Positions 23,793 through 56,400 of a stretch of 64,000 bases of DNA are shown piece after piece (position 1 is the stretch's first letter; every line of letters starts with the position of its first letter). Source of the DNA: Rhinolophus ferrumequinum (lineage: Eukaryota > Chordata > Mammalia > Chiroptera > Rhinolophidae); contig NC_046306.1 of the NCBI RefSeq assembly GCF_004115265.2, positions 40,099,324 to 40,163,323 on the forward strand. The letters are read 5' to 3'. The notes beneath the pieces are model-generated. The model saw only the letters and a program-made list of their open reading frames with translations. It was not told the origin of the DNA and made no database searches. The translations under genes and the position numbers were made by a program.

Positions 23793-24205
23793 ATAGTACC
23801 TCTGGACATAAGTGTGTAAGTCCCAGGGATTCTTACACTTTTTTTATACTCACATGACTATATTGTTGAGGTTTTGGAAACAATGTCTGGATCCGATCTT
23901 GGATCTTGGGAGATCCTTATTATGAGCCTACCTACTTCATCAACCATCTGTTTTCTCTCTTCCTTCCATGCCTGGGTCACATGTCTGGGCAGGAGGCTGC
24001 TGAAGAGATCCCTATGGACCAACTTGGGCCCCGGAACAGTTAGAGATGTGAGGGTCTTGGAATTTAGACTTCTTGAGGAGTCCTTTGGGTAGGTTTGACT
24101 TGTGCAAACTGTCCCCCAAACCACCTCAGTAGTTTCTTAAAAAGGGGGTGAAGAGAAAGAACTTGTACCAGTGAGTAGGACATGCTCATTTCTTAGACTA
24201 GACCT

Positions 24206-24690
24206 AGGCTGTCCAATATGGTGGTAGCCACTACTCATGGGGCTATTGAGTACTGGAAATGGGGCTAGTCCCATTGATGAACGAAAATTTTAACTTCATT
24301 TAACTTTCATTTAAATTTGAAAACTGATGTTCTATTCAGTTGACAACTCAGTATGACTGGAAGTGCTTGGATGTGTGAAGCTACTTTTTAACCATATATT
24401 TTATGTATCCATTTTATGAAATCTAAATACAGAACAAGTATTTCTGATGACAGTTTAGCTCCTGGATTTAAATATGTGGCAAATGTAAAATACACAAATG
24501 ATTTAAAAGACTTATACCAAAAAAAAGTAAAACATTTCATTAATATTTTTTTCTGCTGATTACACTTGAAATGATTAACATTTGAGATATACTGGGTAAA
24601 ACAAAATGTTATTAAAATTAATTTCACCTTTTTGTTTTTATATGCGGTTTTAGAAAATGTGAGATCCCATACTGGATTCGCATCTGGAGC
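24206..24690 (+). mobile_element. Non-autonomous hAT-Charlie element, MER5 kind
   Basis: Begins 'ggctgtccaatatggtgg' and continues through 'gaaatctaaatacag' and 'attaaaattaatttcacct', the same order as in the copy at 62225-62706. It lies just upstream of the NAA20 CpG promoter. Ends approximate. Confidence 0.6.
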
Positions 24691-25044
24691 ATGAATCCTC
24701 CCTTTCCTTTCTACCTACTTCCTCATTTACCAAGGGGATCAAAGTGGTCCTGAACCCCGTTTTTCTGCTTCGGTTTCCTAATCCCGGCAGCTTTGAAATG
24801 TTTGCTTTCTAGGTGATCACAATGCCTGCTTTCTCCCGTCACTCCGAGGGGTTTCGAGGTTCTGAGGGCTAAGACTCATCTGTGACTTTCCAGAGGTGGC
24901 CTGGCAATTCCTGACTCTGGTCGCCAAAGGGAGCTGCATCACTGTGTGGTTTGCCAAGCAACTGGTGACCCGGAAGCAGTACTCCGCCCCCGCCCCCGGC
25001 GGCGGCAGCTCGCCGGGCGACTTCCGGGGCGGCGGGCGCGCGGT

Positions 25045-25072
25045 TGAGGCTAGCAGGCTGAGGCTAGCAGGC
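25045..25072 (+). repeat. Exact 14-bp tandem duplication in the NAA20 leader
   Basis: TGAGGCTAGCAGGC occurs twice back to back, 16 bases before the start codon. Confidence 0.9.
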
Positions 25073-25088
25073 TGCTGGCGGCGGCGTA

Positions 25089-44739
<19,651 letters not shown>

Positions 44740-45175
44740 CCATGGACAGTGGTTCTCAGGCTGATGCTCCAGATATTTTATGGACAGTATTGTTTTCATT
44801 GGATGATCCTGGAGCTCTATTAGAGAAAAGTAATCATTTAGGTCTTAAAGACTTCAAGAAAATATAGGTTATAAACTTACTTTAAATCTTATTGTTTCTG
44901 GTTAGCAATATCACACCTACTAAAGCTGTCAATGTAATAAAATCCAATCAGAAAGGCAGCTAGGTCAGAAGGAAACATTCCACTATCATGGTTCATATTC
45001 ACTCTATGCTAGGGAAAAAACTTGCTCCAATCTCCCCCTGAATTCTGTAACTGAGAACCACGGCTGCATATATTTTTTAATTTTGTAGTGAACTGTTAAT
45101 TGAAGCTTTAAAAGCATATATGAAATGTATAAATCAAAGATGTATAATAAAAAGCACTGCTGACTCTCTTCTGGA
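44740..45175 (+). other. NAA20: NAA20 3' UTR
   Basis: Unique AT-rich sequence after TAA. AATAAA hexamers occur at 44936-44941 and 45146-45151; the second is followed within about 30 bases by a T/G-rich stretch and most likely sets the main 3' end near 45170. Confidence 0.75.
45146..45151 (+). terminator. NAA20: Probable NAA20 poly(A) signal
   Basis: AATAAA about 410 bases after the stop, with 'ggaagtttgttggtcattt' downstream as a T/G-rich element. Confidence 0.65.
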
Positions 45176-47495
45176 AGTTTGTTGGTCATTTATAAAACAA
45201 AATCAGGATTGGGAAAGCATCCTTTAGGATATGTTGTTTTTTGTAAATTTTTGACTTATGTATAAAACATTTTTAAAATGCACACTTGAAACAATCCCTG
45301 CCAGCATATTTAAGCTTCTTACTGAGCAGTAAATTCTTCCACTACTTGTTTTCATGGTGTTACGCCCAAATCCTTTGTCTTGTGTCACAATACTTTGCTT
45401 AAATCCTGACTTTCAAAACATAAAAAGATGCTGAGGTTTATTTACAGGGAAAAAAGAACTTAGTTCCTAAATAAAGTCCATGTAACTGGATCCACAGGTC
45501 AACCAGGTATTTTCATGTGTAATTTTCATCACCTGTAGTATCTGAAAACATCCAGTTGAGGGAAAGTAGTAGCTAAAGAAAAACTCACGGAAATGATTAT
45601 TAAAATGCTTTTACTTTTGAAAGGAATTATTTTGGTAGGTTGAGCGAGAAATGAATCCTTTTTTGTTCTACCGAGAGAGTACATTTTTCCTTCATGCATT
45701 TCACACTGGCACTTGTCAGAAAGTGTTAGATTACACGGAGAACATGATCGCTAATTGTTTTTCTTATGCATACATGCAACATGAACAGAATTTTACCAAG
45801 ACTCTATGATTAGTCACTTACATTAGCATTTTGACCTGTTTTCATCTCACCTCTTGACTCTGCGCACTTTACCAAAGATACTAAAATCACAAATGTTCCT
45901 CCTCACTGACTAGTCAGAACCTGACACCCTCACAGCTAACACTGGTCCAATAACTAAACCAGTGAGGCTGAAAACCTAACAGTCCTATTTTACTCTGCCC
46001 TCAAAAACTGTATCTTATTTTTAAGACACAATTTAGTAACATACTGACTAGCTTTTTTCCCCTGAGTGCACACACTTACAAATTTAATAATTCATTTCCT
46101 CAAATTTGCAGATAATAAATTTGCTAATCATCTTTATAGGTGAAAAACAGTCTTGAAGATATATAATTCTATTTAGTCCAACAGCTTGGGCAGTGAACAC
46201 AGAAAACAGGCTTAAGAAATACAGGTTAGGTTAAAGGACACAATCTCTCTGATCAGTTCATTATTTTTTGCTTGAGAATATGAGTAATGTTATCAGCAAG
46301 TATGTTATTCTCGTCCTATTTAAGTTTCATTATTTAGCATATAGTTACCTTAGGTGTTTTTCACATTATAAAGCAAGGATAAGTTTAATGTGTCAGCTGG
46401 AAACAGGTAGACATCTTCAATGTAGCGCACTGGAAGGTATTTATTGGTATTCCAGGCAGAAATGACTCCCTTGTCCAGTAAGTGGGAAATATGCCAGCAT
46501 TGTTACTGGTAATTCCTATATACAGTAGCATATCAAAGGCTCTGAGAAGCCTATCAAGAGATTTGACTAACAAGGCTTAACTCTTAATCTAGGGTTTCCT
46601 AAACTTACTTCAGTATGAGACATAGTTTTTTTACGGCACATGTAATTCTTTAACAAACCACTATAGAGCTCAACCAGTCTGGGAAACTGATTAGGGCATA
46701 AATGACTAAAATGTTCTTGGTAAAAAAGACCTTGTTCAGAAATAGAGTAACTGTAAATTATTTTCCAACTAATGTTTTGAAAGAACTTAGTATAAAGGCC
46801 CCCAGTACTAAGAAAGTAAGGATTTTAGAAGGTAAATGAATCCAAAAACATTGAATTCTATAAGGAATGAATATATTTAAGAAAGTGGCCAGATATGAAT
46901 ATTTTATTCTTACTTACTAGCATCAGGTATAGTCCTTTTCTAGTTTAATCTTCAAAAGGAGTTGGCAAAGTATTAGCCCATTTTATGAGTGAAGAAACTG
47001 AAAATAAAGGTTACGTATCACTAAGTGGCAGAGCTGGGAATGGAACTCAAATCAGCATGAGTCTGAAAACATGAACGTTGCAAAGTTGCAGGTTTCAGAT
47101 GAATGCATAAAATATCTGTGAAGAAATACCTTTCTGAAGGCATGAGAATACTACCTTAAAAGTTACTGCAGAATATAACATGAAAACTTGTAGAAAAAGA
47201 TTTTTCCAAAAGCCCAGAGTTCCTTGTAAAACAGATGCTAAGCATTACCTGAATTAGATTTCGTAATGCACTATGTGGTCAAAAAATGGTTGGACTCAGA
47301 TTTAGCAGTTAAAAAAATTCCCTTACTCGCAACCCTCAACCCCTAACTAGCCCAAGAGCATTTTAAAAATAATTCAAAAAGTAGCTGCCAAAGATTCCAA
47401 TTTGTTCATTACTGGTGAAATATACAAAAACTTACAGGAGTCACAAGAGTTCCAAACAATTTATAAAAATAAAACATTTATCAGTATGAATAAGA
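45176..47495 (-). other. CRNKL1: Convergent NAA20/CRNKL1 3' region, including the CRNKL1 3' UTR
   Basis: Mostly unique AT-rich sequence with one MIR-like scrap near 46926-47050. Minus-strand AATAAA hexamers (TTTATT on the plus strand) lie at 46903-46908, 46440-46445 and 45437-45442; one of these probably ends the CRNKL1 transcript. The exact 3' end cannot be fixed from sequence. Confidence 0.5.
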
Positions 47496-50400
47496 TCAAG
47501 ATTCACTCTCATCAATGTCCTTATCTGGGTCTTGTTCCGCAGCCTCCTTTTCCTGTTGTTTCTTCCAAAGTTTGGCCATGGCCAAGAGCTTGAGGTTAGG
47601 TTGGTTAGCAGCATCTTCCGGAAAGATGTAATCATAGTATTCTTCCCAGCCTGCATCGGACTACAGAAAAGTAAAACAATTAGAAGGTAAGCTAACATGT
47701 GGCTGAAATATATTCCCGTTAAAGAGAAATTTGCACCGGGAAACCCAGAGTTCAAATTCAACTTACCTCCATTTTACAAAACAACATCAAAATCTACAGA
47801 AAGCACAAGGGCTGGGCCTTGAAGACTGGGAATGAGTAAGTAGCTATTGGATTGGTGTTGCTGCAAGTATGAGAATTAAAAACCTGGTGGAAAAAAATTC
47901 TAGAAATCTAAGCACAGCTTCTCTATGGTCAAAGATACTCACTGTCTCCAACTCCGTCCTGCAGTCTGTTTAAGATTTAAAATTTTTAAAGATTGACTCA
48001 GTTTTTACCTAGTAGTGAAAGCAATATATCTATGCATCATTACTGTACTTTGCCGTGTATAACGCACACTTTTTTTTTGCCCAAATTTGTGAGGGGAAAA
48101 TAAGGATGTACGTTACACATGGTAGTACCAATTCTGTATCTATAGAAATGTTTTTAATTCTTTTACTTATGCTTATGAGTTAAAAGTGTAACTCTAGTAA
48201 ACAATAATGATATCTGTATGCAAAATAATACCCTGGAATACAATCACTGGTTTTGTTGAACTTAGGACGAATTTGCAACATCGAGAAGAGTTCTTGGCCT
48301 TCTATGATGTGTGAATACCATAAATGTGTTACCAGTAAATAAAATTTCTTGTACTTGTATCTGTTCTTGTGTTTTGTAATTGTTACATGAAATTTCTTGT
48401 ACCATAGTATGTTAAAAAAATAAATGCTAAAATTCCTTTATAATACAAAAAACAAGTACCTAAATATAAACATAAAAATTTGAATTAAAATATTAAAACA
48501 AAAGATTCTCCCCCCTAAAAGTTTGGGCCCAAAACATGGGTGCGCATTATACAAGGGAGCATATCATACATGGCAAAATATGGTATTTTGAATCCCTGCC
48601 CTAACATCCCCACCTCCAAGGAGTCACTGATTTCACTTCCTAATGATCGCCCTAGTTCCAGCTTCCACCACCACTTGCTTCGCTTACAACAGCCTCCTGA
48701 CAGGTCCTCCTCTAATCTAAGCCCCTCAAGTCCGCCTGCAGGAGGTGCCAATGACTGGGTCATGTCATTTTGTGCATACGAGCCTTCCTATAGCCTACAA
48801 AGCCTTCTCTGGATTGGCTTCTACCTAAAAAGTTGATTTTCATTTCCCTCCATCGTGACCTGCTGTGTAATGCTCCAGAAATATCACACTTCATGTAGTT
48901 CTGAGAATCAGCCAAGAAGCCTTTCCCAGCCCTCTTCCTAATCTCCATCCAGGGTGAACTATACTCTGTTTCCATACTAGCCAGACTGCAACTGTCTCTT
49001 ACTCTAGGCAGACTGCTTCCATTCTCAGATTGTACATATGCCACTTAAAAGTACAAATTGTCTGATGCATTTCTGCTCATTTGACATGAAGGACTATCTC
49101 CAGGGAACCAGTTCTTACCCCATCATCAGCCTGGACCTTTCTTCTCTTCTTGACTTTCTCTGGCATGAGTTTGTCTACTCTTTCCTTATCTGATGCAGTT
49201 CCAAACTCATCTTCAAAGCTTCGCCAAGATTCCAGCAGCATAAGTCTTTCTTCCTTTTCTTCACAGTTTCGCATGGTTTTGTTAGCCTCTTCATAAATTT
49301 GTCTGCATTTAGCCAAACTTCCTTCTTTCCCTGAAGACAACTCAAACTGAGCAAAACTGATCCATACCTTTAAAAAGGATTATAATAGAACCAAATTAAC
49401 CATGTCACCCAGATAATGATGTAACAGTAATAAAGCTAATTTGTTGTTAATAACATCTGAACACAGTAATGTGCTCACTTCTATATTCCAAAGAATATTG
49501 ACTACATGCTTCAATATGTTAACGTTGAAGTAATCTGCTTCTAAATCCAATTAGATATCTGAAAGTCTTAAAATCATGAGAAGAATTTAACTTTTTATTC
49601 AACCTTGTGATAGTCAAGTTATTCACATGTAGTATAAATACTGACGTGGTATAAAATGGATACTAATCAGGGGTATCACTGCATAAATTATATTAATGTC
49701 TAACAGCTACGCTGTACACCTGAAACTAATATAATATTGAATGTCAACTGTAAGTGAAAAAAAATAATTTTTTAAAATATGTATTGACTTGGTATAAACT
49801 TAACATTCCAAAGTCCTCTGAGACTCAGAGGTTCTCTTTAAAAGGCAAGAAATCATTCAAAATAAATATATTTAAAAAAACTAAATACAGAAATACAGTA
49901 TTTCTTCAGGATTGCTGATTCAAGCAAAATCAAAGATAATCTATAAAGCACAGGATACCTTGACATGTTGCGTCCGTTGAAGCAATCGTCGGTAAAGATT
50001 GCGTGTTCTTTCAGTTTCTTCCTGCTCAATTTCAAAATCAATATACGATTTCCAAAGCACCTAAGAAAGATCACTTAATAGATCAGCCTTGACATTTAAA
50101 AAGCAACATGCCCCTATCCAAAGCACAGCTTAACTACCATTCCAACCTAGGAAATATAGGAACCTAGGGCTTTTATGAAGAACTAAAGAACAGCATGTGG
50201 ATAAAATAATACTGGCATTTAAAAGCTGGCCAAACTTGGTTAAAGTCCTACATTTGAGAAAAAAGGTCTTGAATTCATTTTTGCGTTCTCTTTTGGAGTT
50301 TTTCAAATGCTGGACTTACCAAGAAGAGCTGAGAAACTTGCTAAGTCTCCTGGACACTGTCATGACCGTGCCACATACAACTGAACTTGCAGGGAGAAAA

Positions 50401-53400
50401 TAGGCCTAGATTAACCAGTATATATGGTTTATACCTCCACTGCAGATTCTTGATATGTTTGAGTTCAACTCAACAAGGACCAAGATGTGGCCCAGACTCC
50501 TGGGAGCTGGCAGTCTATGGAGAAGCTGAGGCCAGCCAATGGAACTATAATACAAAAACCCCTGCCCTAATGCAATCAGTGGGGCCTAGTGAAACATTAA
50601 ATGTGGGTGATATTAGTGCAAGATTGACAAAATGGCTGAATGAGTTCAGTGGTTTGAGATTCAAATTAGCCAACTGTGGTTTGGCGCCACCTTGTGGCTC
50701 GAGCTTAAATACTGAAGGGACGATTTCCGGTCCGGCTGCAGGTCGTACTTCTGGTCTTACTTCCAGGACAGTGACAGTAGTAATTCCAGAACACCCTCGT
50801 TTACTTAGAGCCTCTTTTGCTAGCCCAATCCAGACAAAACTATGCCAGGAGAATCCAGGAATGCACAGTCTCAATATCCATTTCTCTTGTTCTCCAAATG
50901 GGGTTGCTTACTGCCTATTTCTCTATCTTATACTCTTTCGCCTCTTGATTGAGAAATGGAGGAATAGAGCCAGTCACACACCATTATGTTCCAATTAAGC
51001 CTGGTGTCATAATGGGGCTTTGCTGTGCTCTGGTATCCAAGTAGAGGTCTGCTCCCCCCACCTTTCTATCTCCAAAACAGAAAAGTTCTAATCTGAGCGG
51101 AAAAGACTGTTAGATCTTCTTTATGCTCTGAAATGCACACACATTTATTTAGATGGTCATCTAAAATATTTCTAGAGAAGTGTCTAAAACAAAATTCTAT
51201 CCAACTCAAGATCCTCACCTCCGGCATGTCCAAGCGTGGCTGGCTGATGGCTAACTCATAGATTGCCCGTGCTCTCTCAATATCACCAAGGATTGTCTCT
51301 AATTCTGCAAATTTAATCCAAGAGGTACAATTTTCAGGTCCAAATTCCAAGAACTTTTCATAAAGCTTCCGGCATCTGTCAAATTCTCGAAGCTGTAGCT
51401 CCAATTCTATGTAACCTTTAAATAACTTGTTCTTTGGACATTTGCCTATGGAAGTTCCCTGGAAAAGAAAATGACCAATTGCTGTAATACTTTAGAGGGT
51501 TTAACTTGTGCAGACATTGTCCACCTATCCCAGAAGCTGTTCTCTGCTGAGCAAGAACCTTGGAGAGTCAACATGGTAAGCCACTCTTTCCCTCTGTGGT
51601 ATCATACTGTTAGTGATGGTTCTTGACAAAAGGCCAAAGGGAACCTTCTAATTCACTCAGCTGTCAAAAGATGCCTGTGCCCACTGGTGCCTATTCAGCA
51701 AGAGAACAGTGTACCAGAGTTGTCTGGACAACTATTTCGGATTTTACTCAGTTTCTCAGGATCTCCTAGGGAATATGGATATCAGACATATAAAATCTAT
51801 AAATTAAAAGGTAATCAAATAATGAACGCTGCCTTGCTGCCCACAGCCAGGGTGAGAGTAGCTTATCAGAAGGACAACTACATTTAAACAGTATTTGATC
51901 CTATTAAGACATTTTAGAACTGTTAAGAGGGAGGTGCATTTAATACACCAAAAATTTTGCACAGGATCAGACTAGACTAAAGATCAGATCTTTCTAGTCT
52001 GAGGAAAGATCTGGGTAGCTACAGATAAAGTTGCCATTCAATATTGAAATAGAACAATTTAAGCATCATTATCCAATCTTTCTTCAAAGGCCATGTGTTT
52101 TCTAACATCTCAAATTTTAAAGGCTTTCTTAGTAGGATTTATACAACTTATAAGCACTAAGACTTCAATTTTCTTCTCATGGAACTTAACGATGCATCTT
52201 GATCCTTTCTTTACTTACCAAAGCTCTTCTGGCAAATGGCAAATTTTTCTGTCTTATTTCAAATTGTGCATATAGTAACCACATTTTGGCAAATGTGAAC
52301 TAGAAAACAAAAGCGCAACAACATCTAGCTTAGGAGACTCATTTAAATTAAATTGAATTTAGTTGAATTAATTTAAATTAATTTAAATTAAGAAAAGGCC
52401 ACAGGCAATTAGATTTACCTAAAACTTCAGAGCTAGGACAGGTGTTCTTTTCTTGTTTATAAGCAAAGATTACGATATTTCACAAAAGTTACCAAAAACA
52501 AAAAAACAAAAAAAACCCCCAAAACAAAACAACAGTAATCTAGATACTGTATAATACTGCAAGGCCCGGCAGCCCCTACTTAGAATCTGCTTTTTGTGGA
52601 TGCTTGTGAACAGGCAGAACGTGCCATCTCTATTCTAGAGGGTAATTCGGTCAACATCTCTATTAGTTTCTTGTGCTGAGAAATACTGCAGAGGTAACGT
52701 CTCAACCATTTCCTCATGTTTACCCATGCATGCAACATCCACTCAGCTGCCAACATCTGTTCATTATTTCCTGCACATACTGTGTACTCTCTCAATGTGC
52801 GTCTTCCTCTCATGGAACAGACTTCCACTCAGTCTATTCCAATTACCCATCCTCCTCTGAATTTCTGCATTACTATCTGTATTATTTGTCATAGGCTGTC
52901 CTCTCAACTAGACTAAACAATTTTCAGAAGGAAAGAGCATATCTCATTCTTATTTATGTTTTCTATGATGCTTAGCACAGGGAAATATTCAATCAATAAA
53001 TACCGTTGTTTCCCCGAAAATAAGACCGGGTCTTATATTAAGTTTTGATCCAAAAGACGCATTAGGGCTTATGTTCAGGGGATGTTATCCTGAAAAATCA
53101 TGCTAGAGGTTATTTTCCGGTGAGGTCGTATTTTTGGGGAAACATGATAGTATTTCACTGAATTATTTTACAAGTAACAGAAGCAGGATTTTGACATTTG
53201 GAGAACAAATGTAGAACAATTTTGACATTTGGAGCAGAACGAATGTTTAGAGCAAATGTACCTTTTTATGAGGAATTAGTTCCAAAGAGGCTTGGTAGAC
53301 CTGTCTTGTCCTCTCGGGATCCTGTATTCAGATGAGAAATTTTCACGAAATATTGAAGTTTGTTGCTAATTCTAATTTTAGTAGTAAAAAATGTACACCC

Positions 53401-56400
53401 CAAACAATGAATACGTTTTCACAAGTTGCTACTTTCAAACTCTGATTCCATTTATGATCAAAAGTGTGAACTACCTTTGGCCATCAAACTTTGGTTTAAG
53501 AATCACCAACAATATAGCCATCAAAATCTGAGAGCTTCTCTGTAGAAAGGCTTTTTGCCTGATAGCAGAAACAAACAAAGATGTTTTATGGTCTCAGATT
53601 AACAGCAGAAAGTTACTCTTTTTGTTAATTTATACCTGACCAACTTCTGAAAATCCCACTTGATCTTTACTAAAAGCAAAAATGTACAATCTAGCCATGG
53701 TCCCAATTTATGAGAGAACGCAGGAAACTGTATAATTAAACTAATGGCTGATACATTGTTCCCTTTCAATCTTGTTGTGCCTCAAAGTTTAAAGAAACAA
53801 AATACAACTAAACAAAAAAACACCTCACCTGTACCTACAACAGTTTAAAATGTTACAAAGAGACCATACAACTATATGGCTGAATGGAGGCCTATTAAGA
53901 ATCTAAAACTAAATTCCTGTTTCACGGACTATAAATATCAGCTACTACCAACAGCGAGCTTTAAGTACAGGGGTGAGGAAATCATTAATAGATGACACCC
54001 AATTCCACCTTTTACCTTTGCCTCCAGTTCTTCATAGAGTGCATAGTTGACCCAAAGATAGATGTAGCGTTTCCAATGCCTCTTCTCTTGAATGGGTGGG
54101 ACATTGGCAATAGCTCTTTCATAGACTTCTCGTACAGTTTCCGCTTCTGCATCACTTTCTACCAAGCGCAAGTAATCAAACCATGCATCATAATTGTGTG
54201 GATTAGCCTAGAATGACAATAAGTTTAATAAATAAAAACAAAACCAAGAGCTACACTTGCTGAACTATGCGAGCTAAAAGAAGACACCAGGGGCGGCCGG
54301 ATGGTTCAGTTGGTTAGAGCGCGAGCTCTGAACAACAGGGTTGCCGGTTTGATTCCTACATGGGCCAGTGAGCTGCGCCCTCCACAACTAGATTGAAAGA
54401 TGACTTGGAGCTGATGGGTCCTGGAGAAACACTGTTCACCAATATTTCCCCCCCCCCCCCAAAAAAAAGACACCAGACTTTCTATATTTTAGCAACTGTT
54501 CTAAATTTCACATGCTATCTCATTTAAAAAATACCATTCCTGAGATTTTATAAATAGAAAATAATAAGAAATACAGTAGTCGCCCCTTATCTGTGGGGAA
54601 TATGTTCCAAGACCCCCAGTGGATGCCTGAATCCATGGATAGTACTGAGCCCTATATATACTATGTTTTTTCCTATACACACATACCCATGATAAAATTT
54701 AAACTACTCTTGTGTTTTGGGGCAATTATTAAGTAAAATAAGGGTTACTTGAACAAGCACACTGTGATACCATGATAGTTGATCTGTTAAACAAGATAGG
54801 TACTAAGGGACTAACAGGTGGGTAGTGTATATAGCATGGAGATGCTGGACAAATGGATTATTCATATCCCAGGTGGAACCAAGCAGGAAGGCTTGAGATT
54901 TCATCACACTATGCAGAATGGTACACAATGATAGGTAACTACGTATCATTATGTCTACATTTAAAAATTACTATAGAATTACTCGTATACCATGTTCACA
55001 ATTGTGAAACCTGGCTTCTCAATTAACAGTAATTTATCTTGAACACATCTTGTTGACCTCATTTAACACCAGACTTAGTCCGTTGTTTGGAACTATCTTA
55101 AAAATGCTACTATTTTTGAATTCATACATAGAGATGAGAATAGAACCACATCTACAATACCTCTTTCATTCAAGCAGTTAAGCTGAAAGGTAATGTATAA
55201 AAGCTGGCTTTTTGAATCAACCTGACTCTTCCATCTTCTTTCAAAAATAAGCTCAAACGGATTCCAGATTTATTTTGCTCAAGTTCTACAGCACACAATC
55301 AGCAATCAAAGTTAACTTTCACCATGTGAGTGGCAGAGCAAATCCAAGTGTCTTCTGCTTGCCTTTGCTATCAGCCTCATTTATTCCAACCTCCTGGGAT
55401 AGCTGCCCATTTACTGCAGACACATCAAGAGTGTAATCACTGGCAGCCCTACTTTGCTATTATGCATTTTCCTGTACCTAGTATTGGCTGGCACATCTCA
55501 CTTCACTTACAGTCAAACATCTACCCCAGCACTCACCTTCACTTCTTCTTCATACTGGAATCTCCGTTTGCTCACGATGATGTCTTCAATACCCCGCCTA
55601 TCACCAAACTTCTTCTCAAAGACGGTATAATTTTTAAAGAGTTCTTGGGCCTCTTGTTTTGAAATTCTATCCAGGGCATACTTGTAGATCACTCGTACTC
55701 TTTCAAACTAAAAGCAGACAGGATGATTATCTGCCATAACACAACATTCACATTCTACTCATGACTAGCAAAGTAATTATGACATAAAACATTACTTAGA
55801 TTTTTAGGCCTCAAAATGTACAAAATGAGATTCTCCTCCCTTTGTTGAGGTATTTTAGTCAGAATGGACTGACAGTCTCTTTTGAGCTCCACATTTAATC
55901 CTGTCTACCTAACACTGCCAGTTGGATGTCCTCTGCACATCTCAGACTAAAAGGTCCCAATCTGAGCTCCTGTTTTTCCCCACCAAACCCAAGTCTTTCT
56001 CAGTCTTCCCAATCTTGATAAGCGATACCTACTGTCACAGGTTTTACCTGCTCAAGCTAAAATCCTCACCTTAATTCCTCTCCATTCCTCATTCCCTACA
56101 TTCAGTGCTTCACAAAGCCCTACGATTTCTACCCCTTCAGCACAGCCTTCACTCCTCCCCATCCTCCTGCCAATCTATTTCCATTTTTCCCTGGACCATT
56201 TCAAAAGTCTCCTCTCATCTACTTTTGCCACCCTCCCCCAACACAATGTCCTTAAACTAGCTAGAGGCTCTCTTTACAATATAAATTATATCCTACCACT
56301 CTCCTGCTAAAACCCATTAATACTTCTCACTGTCCTTAAAATATAATCTAAACTCCCTACTGTGACTGTGCAAGACCCTGCATTCGGATTTCAGCCTACC

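Larger units (their letters stand above)
7746..24970. other. RIN2-NAA20 intergenic region
   Basis: No host gene was recognised here. Recognisable repeats (mariners, L1 pieces, LTRs, SINEs, hAT copies, microsatellites) are listed separately and cover about half of it. The stretches 7.75-10.1, 11.4-12.6, 16.5-17.7 and 21.1-22.3 kb look like unique or very old sequence with no convincing coding frame. Confidence 0.7.
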
